Source: Chionoecetes opilio (taxonomy: Eukaryota; Arthropoda; Malacostraca; Decapoda; Majidae). Taken from it: 64,000 bases of DNA. Under the pieces are notes generated by a model. It had not been told where the DNA came from, did not search any database, and saw only the letters and a list, made by a program, of their open reading frames with translations. This document shows, in pieces, positions 22,481 through 33,008 of the stretch. The DNA is taken from the NCBI GenBank assembly GCA_016584305.1, contig JACEEZ010020241.1, forward strand, positions 41,001-105,000, written 5' to 3'. How positions within the stretch are numbered: the stretch's first letter is position 1; every line of letters starts with the position of its first letter. The translations under genes were made by a program, and so were the position numbers.

Positions 22481-24778
22481 AGAACATAAGAACATAAGAA
22501 AATAAGGAAGCTACAAGAGGCCGCGAGGCCTACACGTGGTAGTTCCTGTCACCTAACACTACCTACATCCACCTTTCATCCCCATCCATGAACCTATCCA
22601 GCTCCCCTTTAAAGCTCCCTAATGACTCCGCACTAACTACCTGTCTACTGAGACCATTCCACTCATTTACCACCCTATTTGTGAACCAGTTTTTCCCTAT
22701 TTCCTTTCTAAATCTACGCTTTTCCAGCTTGAATCCGTTACTTCTTGTTCTACCCTGGTTAAAAGCCGTAAGAACTTTTCCTACCTCTCCTTTATTAAAT
22801 CCCTTTATCCACTTAAAAACTTCTATCAGATCGCCCCTTACTCTGCGTCTCTCGAGTGAGTGTAATTTTAATAACTTCAATCTCCTCTCATAACTAAAGT
22901 TACGCATCCCTTGTATCATTTTGGTCATCCTTCTCTGCACTTTTTCTAACAACACTATATCCATCCTGTAATATGGAGACCAAAACTGAACTGCATAGTC
23001 TAGGTGAGGCCTGACTAGAGCCAGATAAAGCTTTAGAATAACTTCCGCACTTCTACTTTTAACACTTCTGGTAATGAATCCTAATACTCTATTAGCTCTA
23101 TTTCTGGCCTCAAATACATTGTTTCCTAGGTCGGAGGTCTGGGCTCACCCTCACTCCAAGATCTTTTTCACCTTCTGATCTTTTCAGCGATACATTGCTT
23201 ATGGTGTATCTATTACCAGGGTTTTTTCTACCAACATTCATAACGCTACATTTATCAATATTAAATTCCATCTGCCATCTGACTGCCCACTCGTTAAGTT
23301 TATCTAAGTCTCCCTGCAATATGTTTACGTCAGACTGTGATCCAATAATCCTACCTAACTTAGTATCATCAGCAAACTTGCTGATATCACTGCTAATCCC
23401 ACTATCCAAGTCGTTGATGTAAATCAAAAATAGTAATGGGCCCAAAACAGACCCTTGTGGAACTCCACTTGTCACCAGTCCCCATTCAGATTTGGAACCA
23501 TTAATTGTAACCCTTTGTTGCCTATTACTTAGCCAAGCTCTGATCCAATGAAGAACCTTCCCATCTATACCATGAGCCCTAACCTTATTTAAGAGTCGCT
23601 CGTGTGGTACTTTGTCAAATGCCTTACTAAAGTCCAGATATATTATATCATAATCCTTATCATTATCTGCCGTCTCATAAACTTTCCTATAAAAACTCAA
23701 TAAATTGGTGAGACATGACCTACCCTTGGTGAATCCATGTTGTGAATCATTGATCAAACTATGTTTATCTAAGTGCTCTCTAATGTTTTTTGCAATAATA
23801 GATTCCAATAATTTACCCACCACTGATGTTAGACTTACGGGTCGATAATTTGACATTAGTCCTCTGTCTGCCTTCTTAAATATGGGAACAACATTTCCTT
23901 TCCTCCACAATAATGGCACATCGCCTATCTCAACCGATTTCCTAAAAATGTGCACTAACGACTCACTAACAACCTCCTTGCATTCCTTTAATACCCTGGG
24001 ATACACTTCATCTGGTCCTGGCGATTTAAATGTTTTCATTTTTTCTATACCCTCCTCCACCATTTCCCTAGTTATCACAATATCTTTGAGTTTCTCCTCA
24101 TCGCTTCCTTTGAACATCTGTTCACTATCAGGTATCGTCTGTGTATCCTCCTCCGTAAAAACACTTAAGAAATAATCATTTAGACTCCTACACATATCCT
24201 CATCCGTATTTAAGACCTCACCTTGTCCTGACCTTAAGGGCCCAACTAATTCCCTTGTCTTTGTTTTATAAACTGATAGAACCCCTTTGGGTCCCTGTTC
24301 GCCTGTTCTGCTACTTTAATCTCATAATTGTTCTTAGCAACTCGAGTTAATTTCTTCACTGTCCTCGCCATCACGTTATACTGTTCTTTGTTTACCAATC
24401 CTGCCTTGAACCTTAAATAAATGTTTCTTTTTACTCCAATGTGGTGTTTTAACTTGGTGGTCATCCATTTTGGATCACTCTTTCTGGACCTTATTTCCCT
24501 ATAAGGAATATTTCTTTTCTGTCCGTCAATTATATTCCTTACAAATGAGGTATAATCCTCCTCAGCTCCGACCTCACTTCCCCTTCTAACCTCTCTAATT
24601 ACCTCCTCAGCCCTGACCTCACTTCCCTGTCTAACCGCTCTAATTATCTCCTCAGCCTCGACCTCACTACCATATCTGACCGCGCCAATTACCTCCAAGT
24701 GCCTTCCTAATCCTTCATAATTGGCCTTTCCAGCTGACAACGCCTTGTCCTGGGAAATTTTCTGCTCCTCCATCCCAC
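22481..24778 (-). pseudogene. CR1-like LINE-C, copy 1, inserted in LINE-B
   Basis: Minus-strand LINE flanked by 5-bp target duplications ATTTA (22476-22480, 24779-24783). The 3' end carries short (TTCTTATG)-type repeats at 22481-22500, as in CR1/L2 elements. The main frame (23110-24195, 361 aa) has FKSPGPDEVYPRVLKE, KADRGLMSNYRPVSL, HGFTKGRSCLTNLLSFY, YLDFSKAFDKVPHERLL, SGVPQGSVLGPLLF and KFADDTKLG (catalytic FADD intact). An upstream frame (24246-24770) has the pre-RT linker with a threefold 15-aa repeat GSEVxAEExIRxVRx; a downstream frame (22563-22964) has the C-terminal VLLEKVQRRMTKMIQGMRNF. Frameshifts near 23110 and 24240 separate these. Truncated 5' of the linker, so no endonuclease. 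Confidence 0.92.
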
Positions 24779-25085
24779 ATTTACTCTTCAGAGCCAGGAC
24801 AAAGTCGCTGGAGGTAAATAGTCGTATGTACAGATGGAAGAATGGTGGCAGCAAGGTGTGTGTGATGTGTGTGACAGGAGTGGATGAAACTGTGGAGCAC
24901 TTGATGCTGGAATGTGAACGGTATGAGTATGCTAGAACAAAGATGTTGGACTTAGTGGTAGGAGAGGTCGGAGTGGAAGAATGGCGAAAGATGAGAGACG
25001 AGTGTGGAGATGGAGTACCTGCTGGGGTTGTGTGCTGAGTGGAGGAGTGACAGTCGTGTGATTGAGTGTAAAAGAATTCTTGGAG
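24779..25085 (+). pseudogene. LINE-B part 3: C-terminal zinc knuckle
   Basis: Resumes in frame with part 2 once LINE-C and one ATTTA are removed (GGDL|LFRARTKSL). It encodes KVCVMCVTGVDETVEHLMLEC, a CX2CX9HX4C zinc knuckle typical of LINE C-termini, then EYARTKMLDLVVG, stopping at TGA near 25038. The LINE 3' end is lost against the following SINE. Confidence 0.88.
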
Positions 25086-25090
25086 AGCAC

Positions 25091-25352
25091 GTATTTTGTT
25101 TGTTTGTTTGTTTAGAGGATAATTCCTCAGAGCCATGGTGATCTACCACTGCAGCTTAGTGTTGGCCGAAGCCACCACCCCGGGAGGGGGGTCACAAACC
25201 CCTGGCTAACACCCGGTACTCATTCACTGCTGGGTGGACAGGGGCTCGGGTTTTAAGAAAGACCACCCATCTATCTTCGCTCCGCCCAGGGATCGAACCC
25301 GGGACTTCTCGGTTGTGAGCCGAACGTGCTAACCACTACACTACGGAGTACC
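25091..25352 (-). mobile_element. tRNA-Val-like SINE, minus strand
   Basis: Read on minus: ACTCCGTAGTGTAGTGGTTA (A-box region), GGGTTCGATCC (B box), body with ACCCGAGCCCCTGTCCACCC and GGGGTGGTGGCTTCGGCC. The tail ends in (AAAC)n, visible as TTTGTTTGTTTG at 25096-25115. The anticodon-loop region reads TCGGCTCACAACCGA, giving a CAC anticodon as in tRNA-Val. Confidence 0.85.
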
Positions 25353-25492
25353 CGTAGTGTATAAGAGAGAATGAGAGGCAGGGGACCCCTCAGTGATGGG
25401 GGACTCCGTGTGGGTGTGGTGCTGGGAGAGGGGGGGTGAAACACCTGGCTGTGCTTCCACCCCCCCCCCCCCCTTTGCTTCTCTCCCAACAG

Positions 25493-25592
25493 ATTACACG
25501 TGTGAGAGAACGCCGGACCAAAGGCTTCACTGACAGCATCCGCTGGGTGACTCCCAACTCAAGATCAAGAAGCACTTTATCACCTTTTTTTG
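25493..25592 (+). CDS. candidate internal exon, unknown gene
   Basis: A strong pyrimidine tract and acceptor (poly-C, then TTTGCTTCTCTCCCAACAG ending 25492) precede 33 open codons (ITRVRERRTKGFTDSIRWV then TPNSRSRSTLSPFFG), followed by a donor-like G|GTAGGA at 25592/25593. Composition is protein-like, but no neighbouring exon was found and the segment lies between a SINE and a LINE. It may be a remnant of either. Confidence 0.3.
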
Positions 25593-25659
25593 GTAGGAAG
25601 TCCGAGGTTGGTGGTAACACGAACCCACAGCGCGGCTAGGTCGTAGATTTGGTCGTAAA

Positions 25660-26181
25660 CATGCACGCTGGCCAACGACTATGCAATGCTAATGCAGAGC
25701 ATAGAAAACACTGTATATAGAACAATTTTGGGAGCCAGCAAATACACGGCAGAAGAAGGATTAAGAGGAGAAATAGGATCCTCACTCTTTGAAACCAGAC
25801 TAATGAGAAGCAGAATATCTTACATCCAGAGCACAGTTCAAGGAGGAAGGAATGCGATGGTGGAGAAGGTAATGAGGAGCACAGTGACAGGTGCAGCAGA
25901 TGTATGGTCCAGAGACACGAGGAACATGATGGAAAGGTTAGGACTGAATATACAGAGGTTACAAGGCATGACAAAGGAGGAAGTGGAGAAGAAATTACTG
26001 GAATGGGATACTAGGGAATGGAGGGAAGGGATGACACACAAATAGAGTTTACAATTATACAGACGGATGAAGGTGATGGGACAAACTGACAACTTGTATG
26101 ACAACAGACCTGACTCAATAACCCTTTTTCAAGCTAGGACTAACAGCCTGCCCCTCCATGACAGAGTAAGGTTCTTGAGAG
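25660..26181 (+). pseudogene. LINE-E part 1: post-RT region
   Basis: Open frame of about 125 codons (LMQSIENTVYRTILGASKYT, GGRNAMVEKVMRSTV) then, after a stop near 26043, ITLFQARTNSLPLHDRVRFL. This is the region between RT and zinc knuckle of a LINE related to LINE-B (compare LFRARTKSL there). RT itself is absent, so the copy is 5'-truncated. It is cut at RVRFLR by a 908-bp insert. Confidence 0.75.
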
Positions 26182-27093
26182 TGTAACGCGGGAAATTACG
26201 TTAATAGGGGAAGGGATGAAGTAACTTATAATTATCAATTAACTAAGGAGTAATTTTCCTCCACTCCTCAGTCCTGAATCACTAGTTAGTATGAGAGGGT
26301 TATATTTTAAACCAGTAGTAGTTAGCCACGTATCAAAGAGAAGTGAGAAGGGGGGTGTGTGTCAGTTTAGCAGACAGTAGCAGACAGACTCCCAGTGGGT
26401 AAGGCCACTGGGAGGTGACCTTATCCTCCCTTGTAAAGGTATGTTATAAAATATTTGTTGGCTAGAGATGTAGGTGTGATTCATGGGTTATTTGTGTTTA
26501 CATAAGGACTAATGGAATAAGTTATCCAGGGTCCCAAGGCAGGGCGCAGTGGAGATGGAGGTGATGGCGGCGGCAGCCCTGTTGGCTGGTCACAGAGTAG
26601 CAGTGAATAGAGGTGGAGGTGATGGCGGCGGTAGCCCTGTTGTGGCTGTGGTGGTGGCGGTGCCCTACCAGTGGCGCTGTGTGAGACAGCCACACACCCA
26701 CGGCTCCCCCAACATGACACCTACCACGCACTATAGACTCTCGTGTTCCTATCGCCCGGAGAGATAAGTGTGGCGGATAATGATTGAAGTGTGGCGGAGA
26801 GTGTAGAATTAAGTAGTCTGTTTCACATTAGAATAGGATGAAGTATGTTTATTAAGTAAGTTGTTAGGTTAAGAAGTGTGCGTATCGGTAGGGGATAGGA
26901 ATACTTAGAATTAAGGCGGTTTGTGAATGTACACAAGTTGGGAAGTGAGACAGTAAAGGGATAAATATATAACAATTAGAAATATATTAACGCGTTGTCA
27001 TTCAGAGCCAACCAGTACTTACATATTTTCTTACATTTTTATTTTTATTCATTTATATTTTTTCCCCCACTTAATGTGGTGGTGGCAGCAGAG
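26178..27093 (+). mobile_element. 908-bp insert with 4-bp duplication, solo-LTR-like
   Basis: Insert 26182-27089 is flanked by AGAG (26178-26181, 27090-27093). It begins TGTAACGCGGG and lacks terminal inverted repeats. It ends TGGTGGTGGCAGC, which resembles the primer-binding-site sequence that follows many Gypsy-type LTRs, so this may be a solo LTR or an LTR plus a few leader bases rather than a clean TG...CA LTR. Inside are an inverted repeat CTCCCAGTGG...CCACTGGGAG (26390-26413), a duplicated GGAGGTGATGGCGGCGG block (26555, 26612) and a TATA-like ATAAATATATAAC near 26962. Excision with one AGAG rejoins LINE-E in frame (RFLR|VTRTVEH). Confidence 0.65.
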
Positions 27094-27295
27094 TAACCAG
27101 GACTGTGGAGCACACACTCATTGTGGGCGACACAAGAGTAGATACAGAGTGTCCAGTGTGTGGTGAAGAAACAGAACATTTAGAGCACTTTTTGTTACAT
27201 TGTCCAGGATATCGAGAAGACAGGAAGCAAATGTATAGACTGCAACAGCCGTAGGAGGACAAAGAAAATATCATAGGAAGAGTTCTATTTGACTA
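27094..27295 (+). pseudogene. LINE-E part 2: zinc knuckle and C-terminus
   Basis: Continues LINE-E after the LTR-like insert: TECPVCGEETEHLEHFLLHC is a CX2C...HX4C zinc knuckle, followed by PGYREDRKQMYRL. A stop near 27253 breaks the frame; read-through gives KENIIGRVLFDYKSKEKRN to about 27310. Confidence 0.8.
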
Positions 27296-27372
27296 TAAAA
27301 GTAAAGAGAAAAGAAACATGAAGGAGGTGATACATAACTTTTGGAAAATAAGTGTGTGGGTTGTCACTAGAA

Positions 27373-27449
27373 GGTTCCCGTGGTGTAACGGGTAGCACGG
27401 CCGCCCGGCAAGCGGAAGGTCCTGGGTTCGATTCCCGAGCGGTGCAACC
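27373..27449 (+). ncRNA. tRNA-Gln-like pseudo-tRNA or SINE head
   Basis: 77 nt starting GGTTCCCGTGGTGTAACGGG, with A box (TGGTGTAACGGGTAGCACGG) and B box GGGTTCGATTCC. The 5' end resembles tRNA-Gln (GGTTCC, TGGTGTAA.GG.TAGCAC). The acceptor stem pairs only partly (GGTT with AACC), the anticodon stem is short and the loop (CCGGCAA) lacks U33, so I do not call it a functional tRNA. Confidence 0.55.
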
Positions 27450-28213
27450 TTTAATGGTGAGACCCCCTACTCTAACAATAAGAGAAAAAGCTACAACCGA
27501 ACCATTAAAGTTTAGTGAAGTGCAAAGGTGATCCATAACAAGGGAACGAAAGTAAAGTGCTGAAGAAACTAATAGAGATAAAACAAAGTAAGAAATGAAA
27601 TAGAAAAGACAGACCAGCAACAAAGAAAAGTGAAAAACCCTTGTAGTGCTGCCCCCATTTTTGGCTACATGTTAATTTGAAGGGCTCCACAAACCAGGGC
27701 ATACTTATAGAGATTTAGGATTCGTCCTAACCCTGCGTCCCAAGGTTCGAGGAAAGTCTAAGACGCGTCCTAATACGGCGGCTTAGGACGAAGCGCTGAG
27801 CACTACATTTAGCAAGAGTCCAATTTGGATTTCATGAAATATCACTACTAAGAGTCATCAGAAAGGTATAAAAATATCGAAAAACACAAGATTAATATTT
27901 CTATGATAATTGCTGAAGACTACAACGAATTAATTCATCTATAAGGATAATTGTACCAGATATGCAACGTTCCGTTCAAAAGACACGAACATTGACATCG
28001 TCTTCGCTCTATCGACGAGGAAAATAATTGTTTTCAGGACGAGACTTTCATCCTTGGCCAGCTCGAAAAGCAAGGAAAAATGTCCTATGTCCTGCGAGGG
28101 GAATTTTCCATGCCGAGTTAATCGGCGAAGAGCAAGGCAGATGCATGACAGGCCATCGCCAACCACATGATCGCCGCCTTCCACTTCCATAGCGAGAGAT
28201 ACGTCAAGGACTA
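27450..28213. other. non-coding; possible decayed transposon
   Basis: Contains a short inverted pair TTCGTCCTAA / TTAGGACGAA (27721-27792) and a minus-strand open frame at 27939-28190 with LSCICLALRRLT, faintly like a Harbinger transposase segment but too short to claim. Confidence 0.3.
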
Positions 28214-28812
28214 CCGGTTATAATGGACGAGGACTTCGCGGTCGTTTTCAGAGACACCGACTATTTTTTCCTGGCCTACAATAGGTGCTTGTGCTAATGG
28301 AGATAGTTTTATTTTGCACAAACCAATACAAAAATGATAAAAAAAATGTATACTTTGTGGTTAAGGTTAGGTTAGGTTTCATTAAAACCTATAAGGTTAG
28401 GTTAGGTTTCATTAAAACCTATAAGGTTAGGTTAGGTTTCATTAAAACCCTTACAGTTAGGTTAGGTTTCATTAAAACCTATAAGGTTAGGTTAGGTTTC
28501 ATTAAAACCCTTACAGTTAGGTTAGGTTTCATTAAAACCCTTACAGTTAGGTTAGGTTTCATTAAAACCCTTACAGTTAGGTTAGGTTTCATTAAAACCC
28601 TTAGTTAGGTTAGGTTTCATTAAAACCCTTACAGTTAGGTTAGGTTTCATTAAAACCTACAAGGTTAGGTTAAGTTATATTTTTTTCATTATTTTTTTTT
28701 TTTTGCGCAAAATAAAACTATCTCCATTAGAACAAGCACCTATTATAGGCCAAGAAAAAATAGTCGGTGTCTCTTAAAAAACGACCGCGAAACTCTCGTC
28801 CATTATTACCGG
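28214..28812. mobile_element. foldback element with TTAGG-like minisatellite core
   Basis: Arms of about 110 bp (28214-28324 and 28704-28812) are reverse complements, including GCACCTATTATAGGCCAAGA, ACACCGACTATTTTTTCC and ATGGAGATAGTTTTATTTTG. The centre is a 30-bp tandem array. No transposase. A further partial arm copy follows at about 28813-28835, and another fragment lies near 38308-38340. Confidence 0.8.
28365..28676 (+). repeat. 30-bp minisatellite with GGTTAGGTTAGG motif
   Basis: About 10 copies of GGTTAGGTTAGGTTTCATTA + AAACCTATAA, alternating CCTATAA and CCCTTACA endings. Each unit holds two TTAGG words, the arthropod telomere repeat. The 10-codon periodicity creates an artefactual frame (VRLGFIKTYK). 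Confidence 0.9.
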
Positions 28813-29016
28813 AGATAGTTTTATTTTGCGCAAACCCAGTTTAAAAAAAAAAAAAATCTTCACCGAATTTTATGGTACCATTTCCATTAAAAACACTATC
28901 TCCACCAGAAAAAGCACTAAAACTTGGCCGGGAAAGATCTGTCAGAGTCTTATAGGTTTTAATGAAACCTATAATGTTAGGTTAGATATACTTTGTGGTT
29001 AAGGTTAGGGGTAAAT

Positions 29017-29487
29017 CTTAAGAACAAAGGCTCCACCCTCTATCTTCTTCTTCTTCTTATAGCCAACAAGCTTGGGGACATGGTGGGAAACCGGGGTTTT
29101 CGGGTGGGGGAGCACACACATAAGGGAAATATGGCCCCCCACAAAAAATCCCTAAACTAGGGATATTCCCTAGTTCATGAACTTTATCGGGGAAATATTT
29201 CCCCGATTAAGTCTATGTACTAGGGAAATTTCCCTAGTTTAGGGATTTTTGTGGGGAACCATATTTCCCTTATGAGTGTGCTCCTTTTGTGGGGGAGCAC
29301 ATATAAGGGAAATATTTTCCCGATAAAGTCCATGAACTAGGGAAATTTCCCTAGTTTAAGGATTTTTTTTGTGGGGGGCCATATTTCCCTTATGTGTGTG
29401 CTAAAACCAAAAACCCCGGTTTCCACCATATCCCCAAGCTTGTTGGCTATAAGAAGAAGATAGGAGGTTGAGCCTTTATTCTAAAGA
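29017..29487. mobile_element. foldback element, AAGCTTGGGGA family
   Basis: Outer arms (29017-29100, 29400-29487) pair through AGCCAACAAGCTTGGGGACA / TATCCCCAAGCTTGTTGGCT and ATCTTCTTCTTATAG. The interior has further inverted and direct copies of CATAAGGGAAATAT, CCCTAAACTAGGGA and TCGGGGAAATATTTCCCCGA, making a multi-hairpin structure. It shares ACAAGCTTGGGGAC with palindromes at 38.4-40.7 kb. Confidence 0.8.
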
Positions 29488-29577
29488 TGACAAACTCTAC
29501 AGACCTAACCTAGCACCCCTCTTCGAGCCCCTTGTGCTGTGCACTAACCTAACCTGACCTGCCCTAACCTAACCTAA

Positions 29578-29750
29578 AGGCTGTGTCACACGGACACTTT
29601 TTCCGGCATCTTTTGGTATTTTGCTACCAAAAGATGCCCGTAGTGGTGGCAAAAATATGCGCGTTCGTCACACGGCGTTTCGGCTACGAGCATCTTCTAC
29701 TGGCATCTTCCGGGACCCGCAACCAAAATTAAATAATATAACATTATCAA
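29578..29750. other. possible DNA-element fragment
   Basis: GGCTGTGTCACACGGACACT and GTTCGTCACACGG, with a GGCATCTTTTGGTA / TACCAAAAGATGCC hairpin at 29607-29637. It looks like part of a palindromic element; borders unclear. Confidence 0.35.
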
Positions 29751-29753
29751 TCA

Positions 29754-30728
29754 ATCAATCAATCATTGGGGGCATACGCCGGGGGGCGCGTCGCCTCGCC
29801 CACCCTACGACGCCACTCCCGGGGGTCACCATGCGCGAGTTCCCATGCAGGCTCCTTTCCCATACCAAGCAGCTCTCGACAAGAAACATCAACTTGCCCC
29901 AGCCACAAGCCTTGTGGGCGCCCCCTTGGCCTCCTCCACGCCGGATTGTCTCTTACAGATACAACCCGATGGGAAGGATCGGTTTCAGGGTAGCGTGCCA
30001 CATGCCCATATAGCCGAAGTTGGTGCTGACGGACTATGCAGGTAATAGGCCTCGATTCAGTCTCACGGTGCAATCGCTGATTTGACACGTAATCATCCCA
30101 GCGATACCCCATGATTCTGCGAAGACACTTATTACCAAAGGCATTGATTCGTCTCTTCAAGTCACTATTTAGTGTCCATGTCTCACAACCATAGAGTAAG
30201 ACAGGGATCACAAGCGACTTGAAGATCCGGATCTTTGTCCTCCTGCACAGGTACCGACAACGCCAAATACTCCCGCTGAGCGAGTCCATAACACCGTGGG
30301 CTATGCCAATCCGCCGTAAGGCTTCTTGACGTGACCCGCCGTCATTATGGACTGCGCTACCAAGGTATGTAAAACTTTCCAAGATCTCAATGTCCTCGCC
30401 ACATGCATGAACAGACTGTACTGCTTCATCTAGTAAGTCTCCAAACACCTGGACCTTGGTCTTGAGCCAGGAGACCTCAAGTCCCAAAGGCTTTGCCTCC
30501 TCGTGCAGCGCCTCGAGAGCCATCACCAGGACCTCCAGCGACTCAGCAAAGATTACTGCATCACCGGCAAAAACAAGATCAGTGATCTTGGTGTTGCCGA
30601 CGGATGCTCCACAATCACTTTGATCTACAACCTTGTCCAATACCCAGTCCATACAAGCGTTGAAAAGTGCTGGGGCAAGGACGCACCCTTGCCTCACTCC
30701 TGTATTCACAGGAAAGAAGCTGGATACA
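29754..30728 (-). pseudogene. RTE-like LINE-D, C-terminal half of RT
   Basis: Minus-strand open frame of 316 aa plus a few codons (SSFFPVNTGVRQGCVLAPAL). Motifs: domain B NTGVRQGCVLAPALFNACMD, then FAGDAVIFAESLEVL where the catalytic box FADD has become FAGD, so the enzyme is inactive despite the long frame. It continues LEVSWLKTKVQVFG, FTYLGSAVHNDGGSR, VIPVLLYGCETWTLN, RRIMGYRWDDYVSNQRLHRE and HVARYPETDPSHRV, an order typical of RTE-clade elements. The 3' end is a short (ATTG)n tail at 29747-29768. The upstream RT and endonuclease are absent; the fragment abuts LINE-C copy 2. Confidence 0.92.
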
Positions 30729-30769
30729 CCTGCCCAACACTTCTACTACTACCACACTATAAGTATGGG

Positions 30770-32040
30770 CCCAGGTATATTATATCATAAATAATCCTTA
30801 TCATTATCTGCCGTCTCAAACTTTCCTATAAAAACTCAATAAATTGGTGAGACATGATCTACCCTTGGTGAATCCATGTTGTGAATCATTGATCAAACTA
30901 TGTTTATCTAAGTGCCCTCTAATGTTTTTTGCAATAATAGATTCCAATAATTTACCCACCACTGACGTTAGACTAACGGGTCAATAATTTGACTTTAGTC
31001 CTCTGTCTCCATTCTTAAATATGGGGACTACATTTCCTTTCCTCCACAATAACAGCACATCGCCTATCTTAACCGATTTCCTAAAAATCTGCACTAACGA
31101 CTCACTAACAACCTCTTTGCATTCTTTTAATACTCTGGGATAGCCTACACTTCATCTGGTCCTGGCGACTTAAAATTCTTCATTTTATCTATACCCTCTT
31201 CCCTAGTTATCACAATATCTTTTAGTTTCTCCTCATCGCTTCCTTTAAACATCTGTTCACTTTCAGGTATTGTCTTCTTTCTGAGTAAAAACACTTAAGA
31301 AATAATTATTAAAATGTTTACACATATCCTCATCCGTATTCAAGACCTCACCCTTCTCTAATCTTAACGGCCTCACTAATTCCCTTGTCTTGGTTTTATA
31401 TACCTGATAGAACCCCTTTGGGTCGCTTTTTGCCTGTCCTGCGACTTTAATCTCATAATTGTTCTTAGCTACTCTTGTTAATCTTTTCACTGTCCTCGCC
31501 ATCACGTTATACTGTTCTTTGCTCACCTGTCCAGCCTTGAACCTTAAGTACATGTTTCTTTTTACTCCAATGTTGTGTTTTAAACTAGTGGTCATCCATT
31601 TCGGGTCACTCTTTCTTGATCTTATCTCCCTATAAGGAATATTTTTTTCTGTCCTGCAATTAAATTCCTTACAAATAATGTATAATCCTCATCCGCCCCG
31701 ACCTCACTTCCAGATGTATCCGCGCTGGCCTTGGAACATTCCTTTATCCTACTCCCCCCGTTAATCCCCTCCAGGTGTCTTCTTAATCCAGCATAATTGG
31801 CCTTTCTGAAGTCAGGTACTCTTTGCTTATTAACACTTATTTTTCCAACTTCCCATTTTAAACAAAACCTGATTTCACAATGATCGCTATTTCCTCTAAC
31901 TGTCCACCAACCTCTACTTCTGTAACTAAATCTTCCCTGTTTGTCAGTAATAAATCTAGAATATTATCTCCTCTAGTAGGCTCCTTGATTGCCTGGCTTA
32001 GGAAGTTATCCTGGATGAAAATGAATATAGAAGCACACAT
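30770..32040 (-). pseudogene. CR1-like LINE-C, copy 2
   Basis: About 80-90% similar to the copy at 22481-24778 but covers an earlier stretch. It starts with the endonuclease end (SQAIKEPTRGDNILDLLLTN), passes the linker (SGSEVGADEDYTLFVRN, one repeat only), VKRNMYLRFKAGQVSKEQYN, DPKGFYQVYKTKTREL and NYFLSVFTQKEDNT, and stops inside RT domain A at about 30770. Several frameshifts and stops. Both ends are truncated. Confidence 0.88.
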
Positions 32041-32211
32041 TGGATGTAGATGTAAAACATTCCATCAATAATATATAAAACATTTATTTGACAAACAAAT
32101 ATTACTGAATGTTGCAATGACAGGAGTGAATTTATTCAACAAACTTAACTTAGCCCAGATTTGTTTGTTCTGAGTTTTGCTTTGTCTCAATATTATACTC
32201 AATACTCAATA

Positions 32212-32711
32212 CAGTAAACACTCTCTAATTCAAACTAATTGGGGGGAAACCTGGGTCGAATTAGCCAAAAATCTGAATGATCCAATGGTTACCTCCAGCC
32301 CCTCCACACAATAAGAACTCACTCAAACATGCCAAAACAGCACAGATTGTATTACTTGTACTCACCAAAACATGGCTGATACTGAAGTCTTGAAATGCAG
32401 TAGCTACTACTGTACACTGAGCATTCAGGCATCACGGATAGTAATAATGCACAATATAATCCACTTCAAGGCTAGAGAGGCAACAAAAGAACACATAGTT
32501 GTATGAGGGAGCACTCTGTGGGAAGATGTTGCCAGGAGGAAAGTGCGCGAAAGACTGAGGCAGCCACGGCCCGCATGGGAGAGGTAGGACTCGCGCTAGT
32601 AAGGTCCGGATAATTCGAACAGAAGTTCGAATCATGGAAAGGTGTTGAATAATTTGAACGTGCCTGAAACAGGTCAAATTATCCCAAGTTTGAATTAGAG
32701 AGCGTTTACTG
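32212..32711. mobile_element. pogo/Tigger-like MITE
   Basis: TA (32210-32211, 32712-32713) flanks a 500-bp element with TIRs CAGTAAACACTCTCTAATTC and GAATTAGAGAGCGTTTACTG. TA duplication and CAGTAAA...CTAATTC ends fit the pogo branch of Tc1/mariner. No transposase frame. Confidence 0.85.
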
Positions 32712-32895
32712 TAGATTCATGAGCAAACAAGATTCTTTTCTCAAGTCCTGCAGTCCACTATTCTACCCCATATACAAGTTTTACTACAACAATACTATTT
32801 CTAAACCTTCACTTTACACTCTTCAGCACATTCTTTTCTCTTTCTCAAACTCCTGAGTCCCAAAATATGCTCTACAAGAATTTCAGAGTGTACCT

Positions 32896-33008
32896 TTAAA
32901 ACTTTTTTAATTTCTTGAGCTTGTTCTGCTCCTTTAAGGCCAGGTTTCGCAGTCTCTTCCAGTACTCCTTGGAGTTGGAGTCCAGCTCGTGCAGGGGTGG
33001 AGGCTTAC
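32896..33008 (-). CDS. mRpL54: mRpL54 exon 4 (C-terminus)
   Basis: Acceptor CTCCCTTCCAAG precedes 33008. The exon completes a split Gly codon, then reads KPPPLHELDSNSKEYWKRLR and a lysine-rich tail, with TAA at 32898-32896. Confidence 0.92.

Noticed and set aside
24246..25136. 296-codon minus frame as one gene
   Set aside because: It crosses the LINE-C/LINE-B junction at 24778; the N-terminal 110 codons are antisense to LINE-B.
27373..27449. Functional tRNA gene
   Set aside because: Acceptor and anticodon stems are mismatched and the loop lacks U33; better read as a pseudo-tRNA or SINE head.
27939..28190. Harbinger-like transposase fragment on minus
   Set aside because: Only a faint resemblance around LSCICLALRRLT; the remainder does not fit.
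28365..28676. True interstitial telomere
   Set aside because: TTAGG occurs only twice per 30-bp unit, embedded in other sequence inside a foldback element.
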